DNA from: Streptomyces aidingensis
Lineage (GTDB): Bacteria; Actinomycetota; Actinomycetes; Streptomycetales; Streptomycetaceae
DNA length: 64,000 bases
Reading direction: 5' to 3'
Assembly (NCBI RefSeq): GCF_900112355.1
Contig: NZ_FOLM01000001.1
Coordinates: forward strand, 913,276 to 977,275
Below are positions 55,702-64,000 of the stretch, piece after piece. Numbering within the stretch: the first letter of the stretch is position 1; every line of letters starts with the position of its first letter. The translations under genes were made by a program, and so were the position numbers. The notes under the pieces are model-generated. The model did no database searches. It was not told the origin of the DNA and was given only the letters and a program-made list of their open reading frames with translations.

Positions 55702-58343
55702 CAGCGGCTGCTCCCCTCAAGCGTCCGCACCGGAATCTCCGGGCCGGACAGGATCGTCAGGTCGGGCTTCATCTGGTCGCGCTCCGGCACGAAGCGCACG
55801 GTCGGGTCCGGGGTGCCGGGCGCGTTCACAAAGGACACGAAGCGGCCCAGCTTCTCCGGGTCGTTGATGGTCTCGGCCCACTCGTCGCGGTAGTTGGCCA
55901 CATGCGCGGCCATCAGCGCCTCCAGCTCCTCGCAGATGCCGAGCGAGTCGTGCACCACCACGTCCTTGAGGTGGTCCAGCCCGCCCTCCAGCCGCTCCAG
56001 CCACACCGAGGTGCGCTCCAGCCGGTCCGCGGTGCGGATGTAGAACATCAGGAAGCGGTCGATCAGCCGGATCAGCTCCGCGTCCGACAGATCCTGCGCC
56101 AGCAGGTCCGCGTGGCGCGGGGTGGCGCCGCCGTTGCCGCACACATACAGATTCCAGCCGGAGGCGGTGGCGATCACCCCGAAGTCCTTGCCCTGCGCCT
56201 CCGCGCACTCCCGGGCGCAGCCGGACACCGCCGACTTCAGCTTGTGCGGCGAGCGCAGACCCCGGTAGCGCAGCTCCAGATCGATCGCCATCCGGACGCT
56301 GTCCTGCACCCCGTAGCGGCACCAGGTGGAGCCCACACAGGACTTCACGGTGCGCAGCGCCTTGCCGTAGGCGTGGCCCGACTCGAAGCCCGCCTCCACC
56401 AGCCGCGCCCAGATCTGCGGCAGCTGGTCCACCCGGGCGCCGAACAGGTCGATCCGCTGGCCGCCGGTGATCTTGGTGTACAGGCCGAAGTCCCGTGCCA
56501 CCTCGCCGATCACGATCAGCTTCTCCGGGGTGATCTCCCCGCCCGGGATGCGCGGCACCACCGAGTAGGAGCCGTTGCGCTGCATATTGGCCAGGAAGTG
56601 GTCATTGGTGTCCTGGAGCGCGGCCTGCGCGTCGTCCAGCACATAGCCGTCCGCGCCGATCGCCGGGGCGAGCGAGGCGAAGATCGAGGCCACCGCCGGC
56701 TTGCAGATCTCGCAGCCGTCGCCGCCGCGCGCCTCCTGGCGCCCGTGTCCGTCGAGCACCTGCTCGAAGGTGTTCAGCCGCAGCGCCAGAATGATCTCGT
56801 ACAGCTCCTGCCGGGTGTGCCCGAAGCAGCCGCACAGCCCCTTGTCCACGGTGATGCCCTGGGCCTCCAGCTCGGCGTTGACCAGCTGGCCCAGCACCTT
56901 CACGCAGCTTCCGCAGCCGGAACCGGCCTTGGTGCACGTCTTCACCTCCGGCACCGAGGTGCACTGGTGGTCGGTGACCGCGGCCCGGATCGCGCCCTTG
57001 GTGACGTTGTGGCAGTTGCAGATCACCGCCTCGTCCGGCAGCGCCGCCGGGCCGAGCGCCGGGGCCGGGGAGAGCCCGGCCGGCAGCACCAGCTGCTCGG
57101 GCGCCACCGGCGGCACCGAGCCGGTCAGCGGACGCAGCAGGCCGTAGGACTCGGCGTCGCCGACCAGCACCCCGCCCAGCAGGGTGCCGTCCTTGGCCAT
57201 CACCAGCTTCTTGTAGACGCCCGCCCGGGAGTCGGAGTAGACCACGTCCAGGCAGTCCTCGGCGGTGCCGTGCGCGTCGCCGAACGAGGCCACGTCCACG
57301 CCCAGCAGCTTCAGCTTGGTGGAGGTGTCGGCGCCGGTGAAGGTGGCGCCCGCGCCGGTGGTGCCGGCCGCGGCGATGGCGTCCGCGGCCACCGCCGCCA
57401 TGTCGTAGCCCGGCGCCACCAGGCCGTAGACCATGCCGTCCACCGTCTTGGCGCACTCGCCGATGGCGAACACGTCCGGGTCCGAGGTGCGGCACTGCTC
57501 GTCCACCATGATGCCGCCGCGCTCGCCCACCGCCAGCCCGCACTCCCGGGCCAGCTGGTCGCGCGGCCGGACGCCGGCCGAGAAGATCACCATGTCGGTG
57601 TCGATGGAGCTGCCGTCGGAGAGGTGGATGCGCCGCACCGTGCCGTCCTCGGCGGTGCTGATCTCCTGGCCGCCCACCCCGGTGTGCACCAGCAGGCCCA
57701 TGGACTCGATGGTGCGGCGCAGCGCCGACCCGCCGCCCTCGTCCACCTGGATCGCCATCAGCCGCGGCTGGAACTCCACGATGTGCGTGGTCAGGCCCAT
57801 CTTGTTGAGCGCGCCCGCGGCCTCCAGGCCCAGCAGGCCGCCGCCCACCACCACACCGGTGGTGGCCCGGCCCGCCCAGTCCTCGATCGCCTTCAGATCC
57901 TCGATGGTGCGGTAGACGAAGCAGCCGGGGCTGTCCTTGCCCGGCACCGGCGGGACGAACGGGTAGGAGCCGGTGGCCAGCACCAGCGTGTCGTAGCGGA
58001 TCACCCGGCCCTGCCGGGAGGTGACGGTGCGCGCCTCGCGGTCCACCGCCACCGCCGGGTCGTCCAGATGCAGCTCGATGCCGTGCCGTGCCAGGAAGTC
58101 CCCCTCCACCATGGACAGCTCCTCGGGGGAGGTGCCGGAGAAGTAGGAGGTGAGCTGCACCCGGTCATAGGCCGGCCGGGGCTCCTCGCACAGCACCACC
58201 ACCCGGGTGTCCTCGGTGACCCCGCGCGCGGCCAGCTCCTCCAGGAAGCGCTGGCCGACCATGCCGTGGCCGATCAGCACCAGAGTCCTGGCGGGCGTCC
58301 CATCGGTCCGCTTGTCGCTGCCGGTGATATCCGTGGCGGCCAT
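55701..58343 (-). CDS. nirB: Nitrite reductase large subunit NirB
   Basis: 880 residues; reduces nitrite to ammonium with NAD(P)H. N-terminal FAD/NAD domain (LVLIGHGMVGQRFLEELAAR, VIFSAGVRPRDQLARECGL), a BFD-like [2Fe-2S] domain (ICNCHNVTKG ... CTKAGSGCGSC), and the siroheme/[4Fe-4S] half with CVGSTWCRYG and SGCARECAEAQGK, which gives the four cluster cysteines. Cytoplasmic. One-base overlap with both neighbours. Streptomyces nirB is a known target of GlnR. Confidence 0.97.
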   Translation of the reverse strand: MAATDITGSDKRTDGTPARTLVLIGHGMVGQRFLEELAARGVTEDTRVVVLCEEPRPAYDRVQLTSYFSGTSPEELSMVEGDFLARHGIELHLDDPAVAVDREARTVTSRQGRVIRYDTLVLATGSYPFVPPVPGKDSPGCFVYRTIEDLKAIEDWAGRATTGVVVGGGLLGLEAAGALNKMGLTTHIVEFQPRLMAIQVDEGGGSALRRTIESMGLLVHTGVGGQEISTAEDGTVRRIHLSDGSSIDTDMVIFSAGVRPRDQLARECGLAVGERGGIMVDEQCRTSDPDVFAIGECAKTVDGMVYGLVAPGYDMAAVAADAIAAAGTTGAGATFTGADTSTKLKLLGVDVASFGDAHGTAEDCLDVVYSDSRAGVYKKLVMAKDGTLLGGVLVGDAESYGLLRPLTGSVPPVAPEQLVLPAGLSPAPALGPAALPDEAVICNCHNVTKGAIRAAVTDHQCTSVPEVKTCTKAGSGCGSCVKVLGQLVNAELEAQGITVDKGLCGCFGHTRQELYEIILALRLNTFEQVLDGHGRQEARGGDGCEICKPAVASIFASLAPAIGADGYVLDDAQAALQDTNDHFLANMQRNGSYSVVPRIPGGEITPEKLIVIGEVARDFGLYTKITGGQRIDLFGARVDQLPQIWARLVEAGFESGHAYGKALRTVKSCVGSTWCRYGVQDSVRMAIDLELRYRGLRSPHKLKSAVSGCARECAEAQGKDFGVIATASGWNLYVCGNGGATPRHADLLAQDLSDAELIRLIDRFLMFYIRTADRLERTSVWLERLEGGLDHLKDVVVHDSLGICEELEALMAAHVANYRDEWAETINDPEKLGRFVSFVNAPGTPDPTVRFVPERDQMKPDLTILSGPEIPVRTLEGSSR

Positions 58344-59647
58344 CAGTACCCTCCGTCATGGGTGAGCAGGTGCAGCAGGGGAGAGGAGGGGAGCGGCTCG
58401 TCGCCCTCCCAGGTCCGGGCGAGCACGCCGACACTGCCGAGATCGCCGAGCAGGATGCCGCCCTTGAGGCGGTCGCCGCGGACGACGAGCTTCCGGTACG
58501 CCCCGCGGGTGGCGTCCGCGAGATGCACCACGTCGTCCCCGGGCTCCGGGACGGTGTCGCCGAACGCGGCCAGATCCAGCGGCGCCGGAGCCGGACCCGC
58601 GGGCGATTCCGCGAGAGTGAGACGGGTCAGGGCGCGGGTCCCGGTGTAACGGGCGGCGGGGGAGCCCGGGCCGCTGCCGTTACCGCTGCCGTCGCCGTGC
58701 CGGCCGTCCGCGTCCTCGGCCAGCACCCGGGCCAGCACATCGGCCTGTTCCTGCGCGGCGCCGGCCAGGCCGTACAGCACCCCGGCGTGCTCCGCACAGT
58801 CCCCGATGGCATGGATGCGGGGGTCGGCGGTGCGCAGCCGGTCGTCGACCACGATGCCGCGGCGCACCTCCAGGCCGGCCGCCTGGGCCAGGCCCACCCG
58901 GGGCCGCACCCCGCAGGCCAGCACCACCAGATCGGCCTCCAGCCGGTAGCCGTCGGCCAGCTCCACCGCCCGCACCGGGCGGCCCGGCCCGTCACCGGCC
59001 AGTACCGCGCGCACCTGGCACTCGGTGTGCACCTCCACGCCCCGCTCGCCCAGATGCCGGCGGAGCAGGGCCGAGGCGGCGGCGTCGAGTTGACGCTCCA
59101 TCAGCTGCTCGCCGCGCTGGGCCAGCACCACCTGGGCACCGCGGTGCGCCAGCGCCCGGGCGGCGGAGACGCCCAGCAGCCCGCCGCCGATCACCACCGC
59201 CCGGGTGCCGGGCCGGACAGCCGCGCCGAGCGCCAGGCTGTCGTCCATGGTCCGGAAGGGATGCACGCCCTCCGGGAGGTCGTGGCCCTCCGGCTCGAAC
59301 AGGCCGCGCAGCGGCGGCAGCACCGGATTGGAGCCGGTGGCCAGCACCAGCACGTCGTAGCCGGCCAGGGAACCGTCGTCGCATACGACCCGGCGCTCCG
59401 CGCGGTCCACCCGGACCACGCGCACCCCGCTCCGCCAGGTGACGCCGGCCGGCGGGCCGGGCAGCGCGATCACCTCGGCCGGGTACTGGCCGGCCAGCAC
59501 CTCGGCCAGCAGCACCCGGTTGTAGGCGGGATGCGGTTCCTCGCCGATGACGGTCACCGAGAACCCGGCCCGCGCCGCCAACTGCTGCGCAAGCCGGGCT
59601 CCCGCCATCCCACCACCGGCGATCACCACGCGGGTCTCGGAGCTCAT
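58343..59647 (-). CDS. NirB-N-terminus-like FAD/NAD(P) oxidoreductase, first gene of the nir operon
   Basis: 434 residues. VVIAGGGMAGARLAQQLAAR (FAD), PHPAYNRVLLAEVLAGQYPA, VLATGSNPVLPPLRGL, AVVIGGGLLGVSAARALAHR (NAD) and LACGVRPRVGLAQAAGLEVR resemble the flavin half of NirB/NasB and of rubredoxin reductases. The Fe-S and siroheme halves are absent. The stop overlaps the nirB start (TGATG), so it belongs to nitrite or nitrate assimilation, perhaps as electron donor for a nitrate reductase. A GlnR-like box lies 23 bp upstream. Confidence 0.9.
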   Translation of the reverse strand: MSSETRVVIAGGGMAGARLAQQLAARAGFSVTVIGEEPHPAYNRVLLAEVLAGQYPAEVIALPGPPAGVTWRSGVRVVRVDRAERRVVCDDGSLAGYDVLVLATGSNPVLPPLRGLFEPEGHDLPEGVHPFRTMDDSLALGAAVRPGTRAVVIGGGLLGVSAARALAHRGAQVVLAQRGEQLMERQLDAAASALLRRHLGERGVEVHTECQVRAVLAGDGPGRPVRAVELADGYRLEADLVVLACGVRPRVGLAQAAGLEVRRGIVVDDRLRTADPRIHAIGDCAEHAGVLYGLAGAAQEQADVLARVLAEDADGRHGDGSGNGSGPGSPAARYTGTRALTRLTLAESPAGPAPAPLDLAAFGDTVPEPGDDVVHLADATRGAYRKLVVRGDRLKGGILLGDLGSVGVLARTWEGDEPLPSSPLLHLLTHDGGY

Positions 59648-59669
59648 GATCCGAGGTTGCGGCGCGGTC

Positions 59670-59707
59670 GTTACCCGGCGGCATCACCGCTGTTTCCCTG
59701 AAGCAAC
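59670..59707 (-). promoter_or_regulatory. Four-half-site GlnR-like box
   Basis: On the minus strand: GTTGC, N6, GAAAC, N6, GATGC, N6, GTAAC. The 11-bp periodicity is exactly that of the Streptomyces GlnR consensus gTnAc-n6-GaAAc-n6-gTnAc-n6-GaAAc. The GAAAC half-site is perfect, GTTGC and GTAAC each have one mismatch, and GATGC is the weakest. The box ends 23 bp before the first ATG of the nir operon. Confidence 0.7.
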
Positions 59708-59804
59708 GCTGCCCTCAGCGGGTGGCCGCTACCGGTGTGAGTCCCCAAAGGCCCAGTACAGGCGGCTTGTCATCACTCCCGGCGGGCCGCCCGCGTGAGC
59801 GGTC

Positions 59805-60764
59805 TCACCCCGCCGTGCCGCCCTGACCGGGCGTTTCCCCGGCGTCGGCCGGCTCCCAGGCGCCCTGGGCCGCCGCCTGCCGCACATACTCGGCGAAATC
59901 CCTGGCCGGCCGGCCCAGCAGCGCCGGCACCGTGTCGGTGGGCCGGGCATTGCGCCCGTCCAGGGTCTCGTCGATCACCGCGCCCAGCATCCGGGTGAAC
60001 TCCTCGGGCCAGCCCTGCCCGGCCAGGAGCTCCAGGTACTCGGCCGTGGAGACGGCAACATACCGGAACTCGCGCCCGGTGGCGGCCGAAATCTCCTTCA
60101 TCGCCTCCCCATAGGTGAGCGACCGCGGCCCGGTCAGCTCGTGCACCCGCCCCGCGAACCGCGGGTCCCCCGCCTGCGCGGTGAGCGCCGCGACCGCCAC
60201 CTCCGCCAGATCCTCCAGGTCCAGGAAGGGGCTCGGCGTCTGTCCGTCCTCCCCGCCCGGGAAGGTGAAGGTGCCCGCCGCCCGGATCTCCTCGGCGAAG
60301 AACTCCTCGGAGAGATTCTGCGAGAACCAGTCGCCCCGCAGGGTCACCCACTCCGTCGATGTGCCCTCCACGGCCTCCCGGACGGCCCGCTCCGCCGGAC
60401 CGGCCGTCCGGGTCATCCCCCGCCCGGACAGCAGCACCACCCGCCGCACCCCGAGCTCCGAGGCCCGGCGGGCGAACGCCCCCAGATCCGCCGCCGCGCT
60501 CGGCATCGAGATGTCCGGCGCATACGCCAGATAGGCCGCCCCCACGTCTTGGAGCGCCGCGTCCCAGGTGCTCCGGTCCGACCAGTCGAACGGCGTGGCC
60601 GCGTTCCTGGACACCGCCCGCACCGGCACCCCGGCCTCCCGCAGCCGGGCCGCCACCCGCCGCCCGGTCTTCCCCGTCCCCCCGGTGACCAGCACCGTCT
60701 TCTGCCCGCTCTGCCCGCTCTGCCCGCTCTGCCCGCTCTGCGGGTTCTCTGCCGAGTTCGTCAT
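59805..60764 (-). CDS. NmrA-like NAD(P)-binding reductase
   Basis: 319 residues from ATG at 60764. Rossmann motif VLVTGGTGKTGRRVAARLRE, then RRVVLLSGRGMT, TLRGDWFSQNLSEEFFAEEI, FLDLEDLAEVAVAALTA and a C-terminal helical part. Typical of the NmrA/azoreductase-like atypical SDR family, many of which sense redox state or reduce quinones. The N-terminal GQSGQSGQSGQ stretch comes from a 9-bp tandem repeat. It diverges from the AraC regulator. Confidence 0.88.
   Translation of the reverse strand: MTNSAENPQSGQSGQSGQSGQKTVLVTGGTGKTGRRVAARLREAGVPVRAVSRNAATPFDWSDRSTWDAALQDVGAAYLAYAPDISMPSAAADLGAFARRASELGVRRVVLLSGRGMTRTAGPAERAVREAVEGTSTEWVTLRGDWFSQNLSEEFFAEEIRAAGTFTFPGGEDGQTPSPFLDLEDLAEVAVAALTAQAGDPRFAGRVHELTGPRSLTYGEAMKEISAATGREFRYVAVSTAEYLELLAGQGWPEEFTRMLGAVIDETLDGRNARPTDTVPALLGRPARDFAEYVRQAAAQGAWEPADAGETPGQGGTAG
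60704..60743. repeat. 9-bp tandem repeat at the reductase N-terminus
   Basis: About four copies of CTCTGCCCG in tandem on the plus strand give repeating Gly-Gln-Ser in the minus-strand protein. Frame is kept with any copy number. Confidence 0.75.
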
Positions 60765-60854
60765 GCCTTCAGTCCACCGCGAACTGCTGAGAGCTTCCAT
60801 AGCCGATCCGCTCTCCCGCATACGTGAGCGTCCATCCGCGCTACGCTGTCGGGC

Positions 60855-61808
60855 GTGGACCCTCTCGCCGAGCTGCTGGCCGGGCCGTGCGCGCAGGACG
60901 CCTTTCTGCTGCGGATCGCCATGGCCCCGCCCTGGTCCGTGGACATCCGGGACCGCGCCCCGCTGAGCCTGATGTGCCATCTCTCCGGACCGGCCTGCAT
61001 CGTCCCCGAGGCCGGGGACCCGGTGTGGCTGGCCCCCGGCGATGTCGCCGTCGCCCGCGGCCCGGACCGCTACCTGGTCGCGGACCGGCCGGACCGCCCT
61101 CCGCAGATCGTCTGCCATCCGGGACAGCGCTGCACCACGGTGGACGGAGTCCCGCTCAGCGAGGAGCTGATGCTCGGCGTCCGCACCTGGGGCACGGCCG
61201 GGAACCTCACCGACGGCATCTCGACGATGCTGATCGGCACCTATGAGTCGGCCGGCGCGGCCGGGAGGCGGCTGCTGCGCGCCCTGCCCCCGCTGCTGGT
61301 GCTGCGCGCCGCCGATTGGGACAGCCCGCTCGTCGGCCTGCTCGGCGCGGAGATCACCAAGGACGGCCCCGCCCAGAGCCTGGTGCTGGACCGGCTGCTC
61401 GACCTGCTGCTGGTCGCGGTGCTGCGCGAATGGTTCGCCCGCCCGGCCCGCTCCCCGACCTGGTTCAGCGCGCACGGCGACCCGGTGGTGGGCCATGCCC
61501 TCCGTCTCCTGCACAGCCACCCGGCGCACCCGTGGGCGGTGGCCGAGCTCGCCACCCGCGCGGGCGTCTCCCGGGCCGCCCTGGCCCGCCGCTTCACCGA
61601 ACTGGTCGGCGAGCCGCCCATGGCCTACCTCACCGGCTGGCGGCTGGACCTGGCCGCCGACCTGCTCCGCGACCCCGACGCCACCCTCACCGCCGTCGCC
61701 CGCAAGGTCGGCTACGGCAGCGGCTTCGCCCTCTCCGCCGCCTTCAAACGCGAACGCGGCATCACCCCCCGCGACTACCGCCGCACCACCGCCACCGCCC
61801 CGGCCTGA
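60855..61808 (+). CDS. AraC-family transcriptional regulator (cupin-type sensor)
   Basis: 317 residues from GTG at 60855. The N-terminal cupin-like AraC-binding domain (WSVDIRDRAPLSLMCHLSGP, DPVWLAPGDVAVARGPDRYL) precedes a double HTH: WAVAELATRAGVSRAALARR with FTELVGEPPMAYLTGWRLD, and LTAVARKVGYGSGFALSAAF with KRERGITPRDYRR. It probably regulates the divergent reductase in response to an aldehyde, quinone or similar compound. Confidence 0.92.
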   Translation: MDPLAELLAGPCAQDAFLLRIAMAPPWSVDIRDRAPLSLMCHLSGPACIVPEAGDPVWLAPGDVAVARGPDRYLVADRPDRPPQIVCHPGQRCTTVDGVPLSEELMLGVRTWGTAGNLTDGISTMLIGTYESAGAAGRRLLRALPPLLVLRAADWDSPLVGLLGAEITKDGPAQSLVLDRLLDLLLVAVLREWFARPARSPTWFSAHGDPVVGHALRLLHSHPAHPWAVAELATRAGVSRAALARRFTELVGEPPMAYLTGWRLDLAADLLRDPDATLTAVARKVGYGSGFALSAAFKRERGITPRDYRRTTATAPA

Positions 61809-61852
61809 ACCGCCCGCCCGGCCGGCCCGGGGCAACGTCCACCGGTGGCCGC

Positions 61853-62605
61853 TCAGTGGCTTTCGGCGGCGCAGTTGCGGCATTTGATCCAGCCGTTGGG
61901 GAGGTGGTAGGTGCCGGCCGCGCCGCAGACGGGACAGTCCGGGCCGGCGCGGACCTCCTCCCACTCGCTCCAGTCCCTCGGGGTGAGCGCGGCCGGACGC
62001 ACCCAGTGGAGGGTGACCTGCCCGTCCGGGCCGAGCTTGGGGACATACCGGGCCTGGCTCGGGGGATGGGCGTCGGCCGGGGCCCAGCCGCCCTCGCCGG
62101 CGCCGCCGTCCCCGGGGACGAAGAGATGGTGCCGGTCGGCGGCCGAGCCGACCGGGACCTTCCAGCCCTCCCTCGGCCCGCCGAAGCAGGAGACGGCCCG
62201 GGACTCGTGCAGCGCGCGCAGACTGCGGCCGGACACCCCGTGCAGCAGCCAGTCGGCGGCGTCCGGCGCCGGTTCCCCGCCGGGACCGGCCGGCGGCGCC
62301 TCCGGCGCCGTGCCGGCCGCCCGGACCAGGGCTTCCAGCAGGCCGGGACCGGTGAACAGGCGGCTGCCGTCGTGCAGCCAGAACAGGTGCCCGGCACTCC
62401 CGTCGCCGCCCTCGCGCCGGGTGCGCCAGAGCACTTGGCCGCGGCTCGCCGGGTCCTCGGCGATCCACTCGCCCACGGCCGAGTACCTCGGATCGCGCTG
62501 CACGGTGATCTTGAGGAGGGTGCCCGGGGGCAGCCGGTCCTCCTCCAGGAGCCCCTGGAGCGGAGGGAGCCCTCCGGCCCGGGGACGTGGTGGTGCTTCC
62601 GTCAT
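61853..62605 (-). CDS. Hypothetical protein with C-terminal zinc ribbon
   Basis: 250 residues from ATG at 62605 (GTG 62641 is the alternative). No named domain is recognised in the first 200 residues (PGTLLKITVQRDPRYSAVGE, GHLFWLHDGSRLFTGP). The end has CPVCGAAGTYHLPNGWIKCR and NC, a CxxC/CxxC zinc ribbon of the form found in RNA-binding or Ran-type small domains. Cytoplasmic; no operon partners. Confidence 0.7.
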   Translation of the reverse strand: MTEAPPRPRAGGLPPLQGLLEEDRLPPGTLLKITVQRDPRYSAVGEWIAEDPASRGQVLWRTRREGGDGSAGHLFWLHDGSRLFTGPGLLEALVRAAGTAPEAPPAGPGGEPAPDAADWLLHGVSGRSLRALHESRAVSCFGGPREGWKVPVGSAADRHHLFVPGDGGAGEGGWAPADAHPPSQARYVPKLGPDGQVTLHWVRPAALTPRDWSEWEEVRAGPDCPVCGAAGTYHLPNGWIKCRNCAAESH

Positions 62606-62798
62606 CTTCTCCGCCTGTCCGCCTCGCTCACGTCGGCTCACGCTGACTGCGCCGCGCGGCGAGTATGCCGTCCGGGCCGCGCCCGGGGGCCGGGAGTCGT
62701 GGAGCTGTCATTCGAACGGGCGAGCGCGTTCGAGGCAGGGGGCGGATGTGTTTGAGAATGCAGCCGGCCGGGCGGGTTCGGACCGGGGCAGGGGGAGG

Positions 62799-63173
62799 TC
62801 AGGCGGCGGCGGTGGCGGCGGCCGGGGCGCCATGGGGATCGCCGCAGCCGGGGGTGGCGGTGACGGCGGTCAGCAGCACCACCGCGTCGTCCAGCGCCCG
62901 GAGGGTCTGCCGGAGCTGCGGCAGCCGGGTGAGCTGTCCGGCCTCCAGATCGATGGCACCGTTGCCCTCGGTGGTCACCCGCACCCGGCCGTGCAGCACC
63001 TGGAGACTGGCCGCCGGCGGGGCTTCGTGCTCGTCGAGTTCGGCACCGGTGCGCATCGCGATTACGCTCTGCCGCAGCGGTCCGTCGTGCAGGAAGAGAT
63101 GGGCGCTGCGCCCGCGGTCATCGGTCTGGGCCCGGGCGAGGTGCAGCTCGGCAAGAGCGGTGAGGTCTTCCAT
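62799..63173 (-). CDS. Small cupin-like protein
   Basis: 124 residues from ATG at 63173. LFLHDGPLRQSVIAMRTGAE, LDEHEAPPAASLQVLHGRVR and AIDLEAGQLTRLP follow the cupin pattern, although only one of the usual metal ligands (LDEHEAP) is clear. Ligand and role unknown. Divergent from cutA. Confidence 0.75.
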   Translation of the reverse strand: MEDLTALAELHLARAQTDDRGRSAHLFLHDGPLRQSVIAMRTGAELDEHEAPPAASLQVLHGRVRVTTEGNGAIDLEAGQLTRLPQLRQTLRALDDAVVLLTAVTATPGCGDPHGAPAAATAAA

Positions 63174-63314
63174 GCGTGCCCCTGACGGTGACGGTTCGGC
63201 GATCGGGTGGTCCGGCGCTCCACTTCTCATGGTGCCGGAGCCGTGCCGCACCGCAACCGCAACCGCAGCCCGGGGCGGACCGCGCAGCCGGACGGTGAGG
63301 GAGAAGTGAGAGCG

Positions 63315-63653
63315 ATGGCGGAGATCGGGGCCGCGCTGGCGGTCATGACCACGACGGACAGCGCCGAGCTGGCCGAGCGGCTGGCGGCCGGGGCGGTGGA
63401 ACGCAGACTGGCGGCATGCGCCCAGATCAGCGCGCCGGTGACGTCCTGTTACCGCTGGGAGGGCGAAATCCGTACCGACCGGGAGTGGCAGGTGCTGCTG
63501 AAGACGACGGACGAGCGCTTCGGCGATCTGGAGCGCTATCTCAAGGAGGCGCACTCCTACGACCTGCCGGAGATCATCGCCTTCCCGGTGGTGCGCGGCA
63601 GCGCCGACTATCTGCGCTGGGTGAGCGCCGAGACCACCGCCCCCGCGGGGTAA
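63315..63653 (+). CDS. cutA: Divalent-cation tolerance protein CutA
   Basis: 112 residues from ATG at 63315, with GGGAGAA 9 bp upstream (GTG 63306 is possible too). LAVMTTTDSAELAERLAAGA, VERRLAACAQISAPVTSCYR, EWQVLLKTTDERFGDLERYL and YDLPEIIAFPVVRGSADYLR cover the family length. CutA forms trimers and is linked to copper and other metal tolerance. Confidence 0.93.
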   Translation: MAEIGAALAVMTTTDSAELAERLAAGAVERRLAACAQISAPVTSCYRWEGEIRTDREWQVLLKTTDERFGDLERYLKEAHSYDLPEIIAFPVVRGSADYLRWVSAETTAPAG

Positions 63654-63829
63654 GGGCCGGCCGGCCCCGACGCACCGGCCCGGGCGGCGACCGGCGGGCC
63701 GGAAAACGGGGCCGGTCGGTCCCCGCTTCAACTACCGTTCGGTCCCTGCTCGCGACCCCTCCCGCTGCCCGATGCTGTGACCGTCCGCAGAGCGCGGAAG
63801 ACGGAGACGGAGCAGGCGAGGAGCCCACC

Positions 63830-64000
63830 GTGAGGGCACGACTGAGGATTCTGGGGTACGTACTGGCGGCGATCGGCCTCGCCTTCCTGGTGGCCGGCGG
63901 GGTCGCCTACGCCAAGGCGCAGGACGGCTACGACTCCCTGCAGGCGTTCAGCGAGGCGCAGAACGTCACCCTGACCTACAACGAGGACGGGCAGCTCGTC
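63830..64000 (+). CDS. Membrane-anchored hypothetical protein (partial, runs off window)
   Basis: GTG at 63830 with GGCGAGGAG upstream. The visible 57 residues begin MRARLRILGYVLAAIGLAFL, a positive N-terminus with one hydrophobic helix, then AFSEAQNVTLTYNEDGQLV. This resembles a Streptomyces family often labelled as a LigA-like hypothetical, a name that says nothing reliable about function. The C-terminus lies outside the window. Confidence 0.75.
   Translation, partial: MRARLRILGYVLAAIGLAFLVAGGVAYAKAQDGYDSLQAFSEAQNVTLTYNEDGQLV

Noticed and set aside
59805-62468. 887-residue minus-strand frame
   Set aside because: Only the part from 60764 is a real gene (NmrA-like). The upstream portion is antisense to the AraC gene and overlaps another frame of the zinc-ribbon hypothetical.

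Overview
The window reads as a stretch of Streptomyces (Streptomycetaceae) chromosome. It is very GC-rich with GC-biased third positions, and the gene order is core actinomycete (phoH-ybeY-era; recO-uppS-zur-znu-glyS; ppdK; nirBD). It also carries families typical of the genus: conservons, XRE-DUF5753/DUF397 pairs, mycothiol-dependent isomerases, and CBM2-tailed secreted xylanases with a LacI-type regulator. No rRNA, tRNA, CRISPR array, insertion sequence or prophage was seen.

0-12 kb: a truncated XRE/TPR regulator with GTTGAC-type repeats before its start. Then a leftward operon phoH - ybeY - CorC/CNNM membrane protein - cytidine-deaminase-like - era. A PfkB sugar kinase diverges from a GH4 glycosidase. 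A TerB-domain protein is followed by leuA, which has a leucine-rich leader peptide. 12-21 kb: NodB deacetylase, recO, uppS, then a leftward znuA-znuC-znuB-zur zinc operon with a Zur-like box, then glyS, a small membrane protein and dusB. 21-30 kb: two alpha-glucan/MGH1-type glycosidases diverging from a ROK regulator, then ppdK with two stacked hairpins in its leader. 30-35 kb: accessory region with an RHH-PIN toxin-antitoxin pair, two decayed NIPSNAP-family genes facing away from each other, an XRE-DUF5753/DUF397 pair and a DUF5954-like protein. 34-39 kb: Gfo/Idh/MocA oxidoreductase, a Ser/Thr kinase with an eight-repeat PQQ propeller, and a mycothiol-dependent isomerase-like protein.

39-46 kb holds the most unusual locus. 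It is a conservon (sensor-like ATPase, roadblock protein, DUF742 protein, small GTPase, each overlapping the next) that ends in a cytochrome P450 followed by a second gene encoding two P450 modules in one 914-residue chain. All three P450 modules keep the heme cysteine, but Trp replaces the Arg of the K-helix ExxR motif. The two fused modules come from a 1,299-bp in-frame duplication that still contains about 188 bp of perfect identity.

46-64 kb: an inositol-monophosphatase-family enzyme and a membrane-tethered universal stress protein. A xylan-utilisation locus follows (GH3 enzyme, LacI regulator, two tandemly duplicated GH10-CBM2 xylanases), with similar CGGAAA/TTTCSG operators at three promoters. 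Next is an assimilatory nitrite reductase operon (FAD oxidoreductase-nirB-nirD) behind a four-half-site GlnR-like box. The window ends with an NmrA-like reductase diverging from an AraC regulator, a zinc-ribbon hypothetical, a cupin, CutA, and a truncated membrane-anchored protein. All start codons and functions are read from sequence alone; no database search was run.
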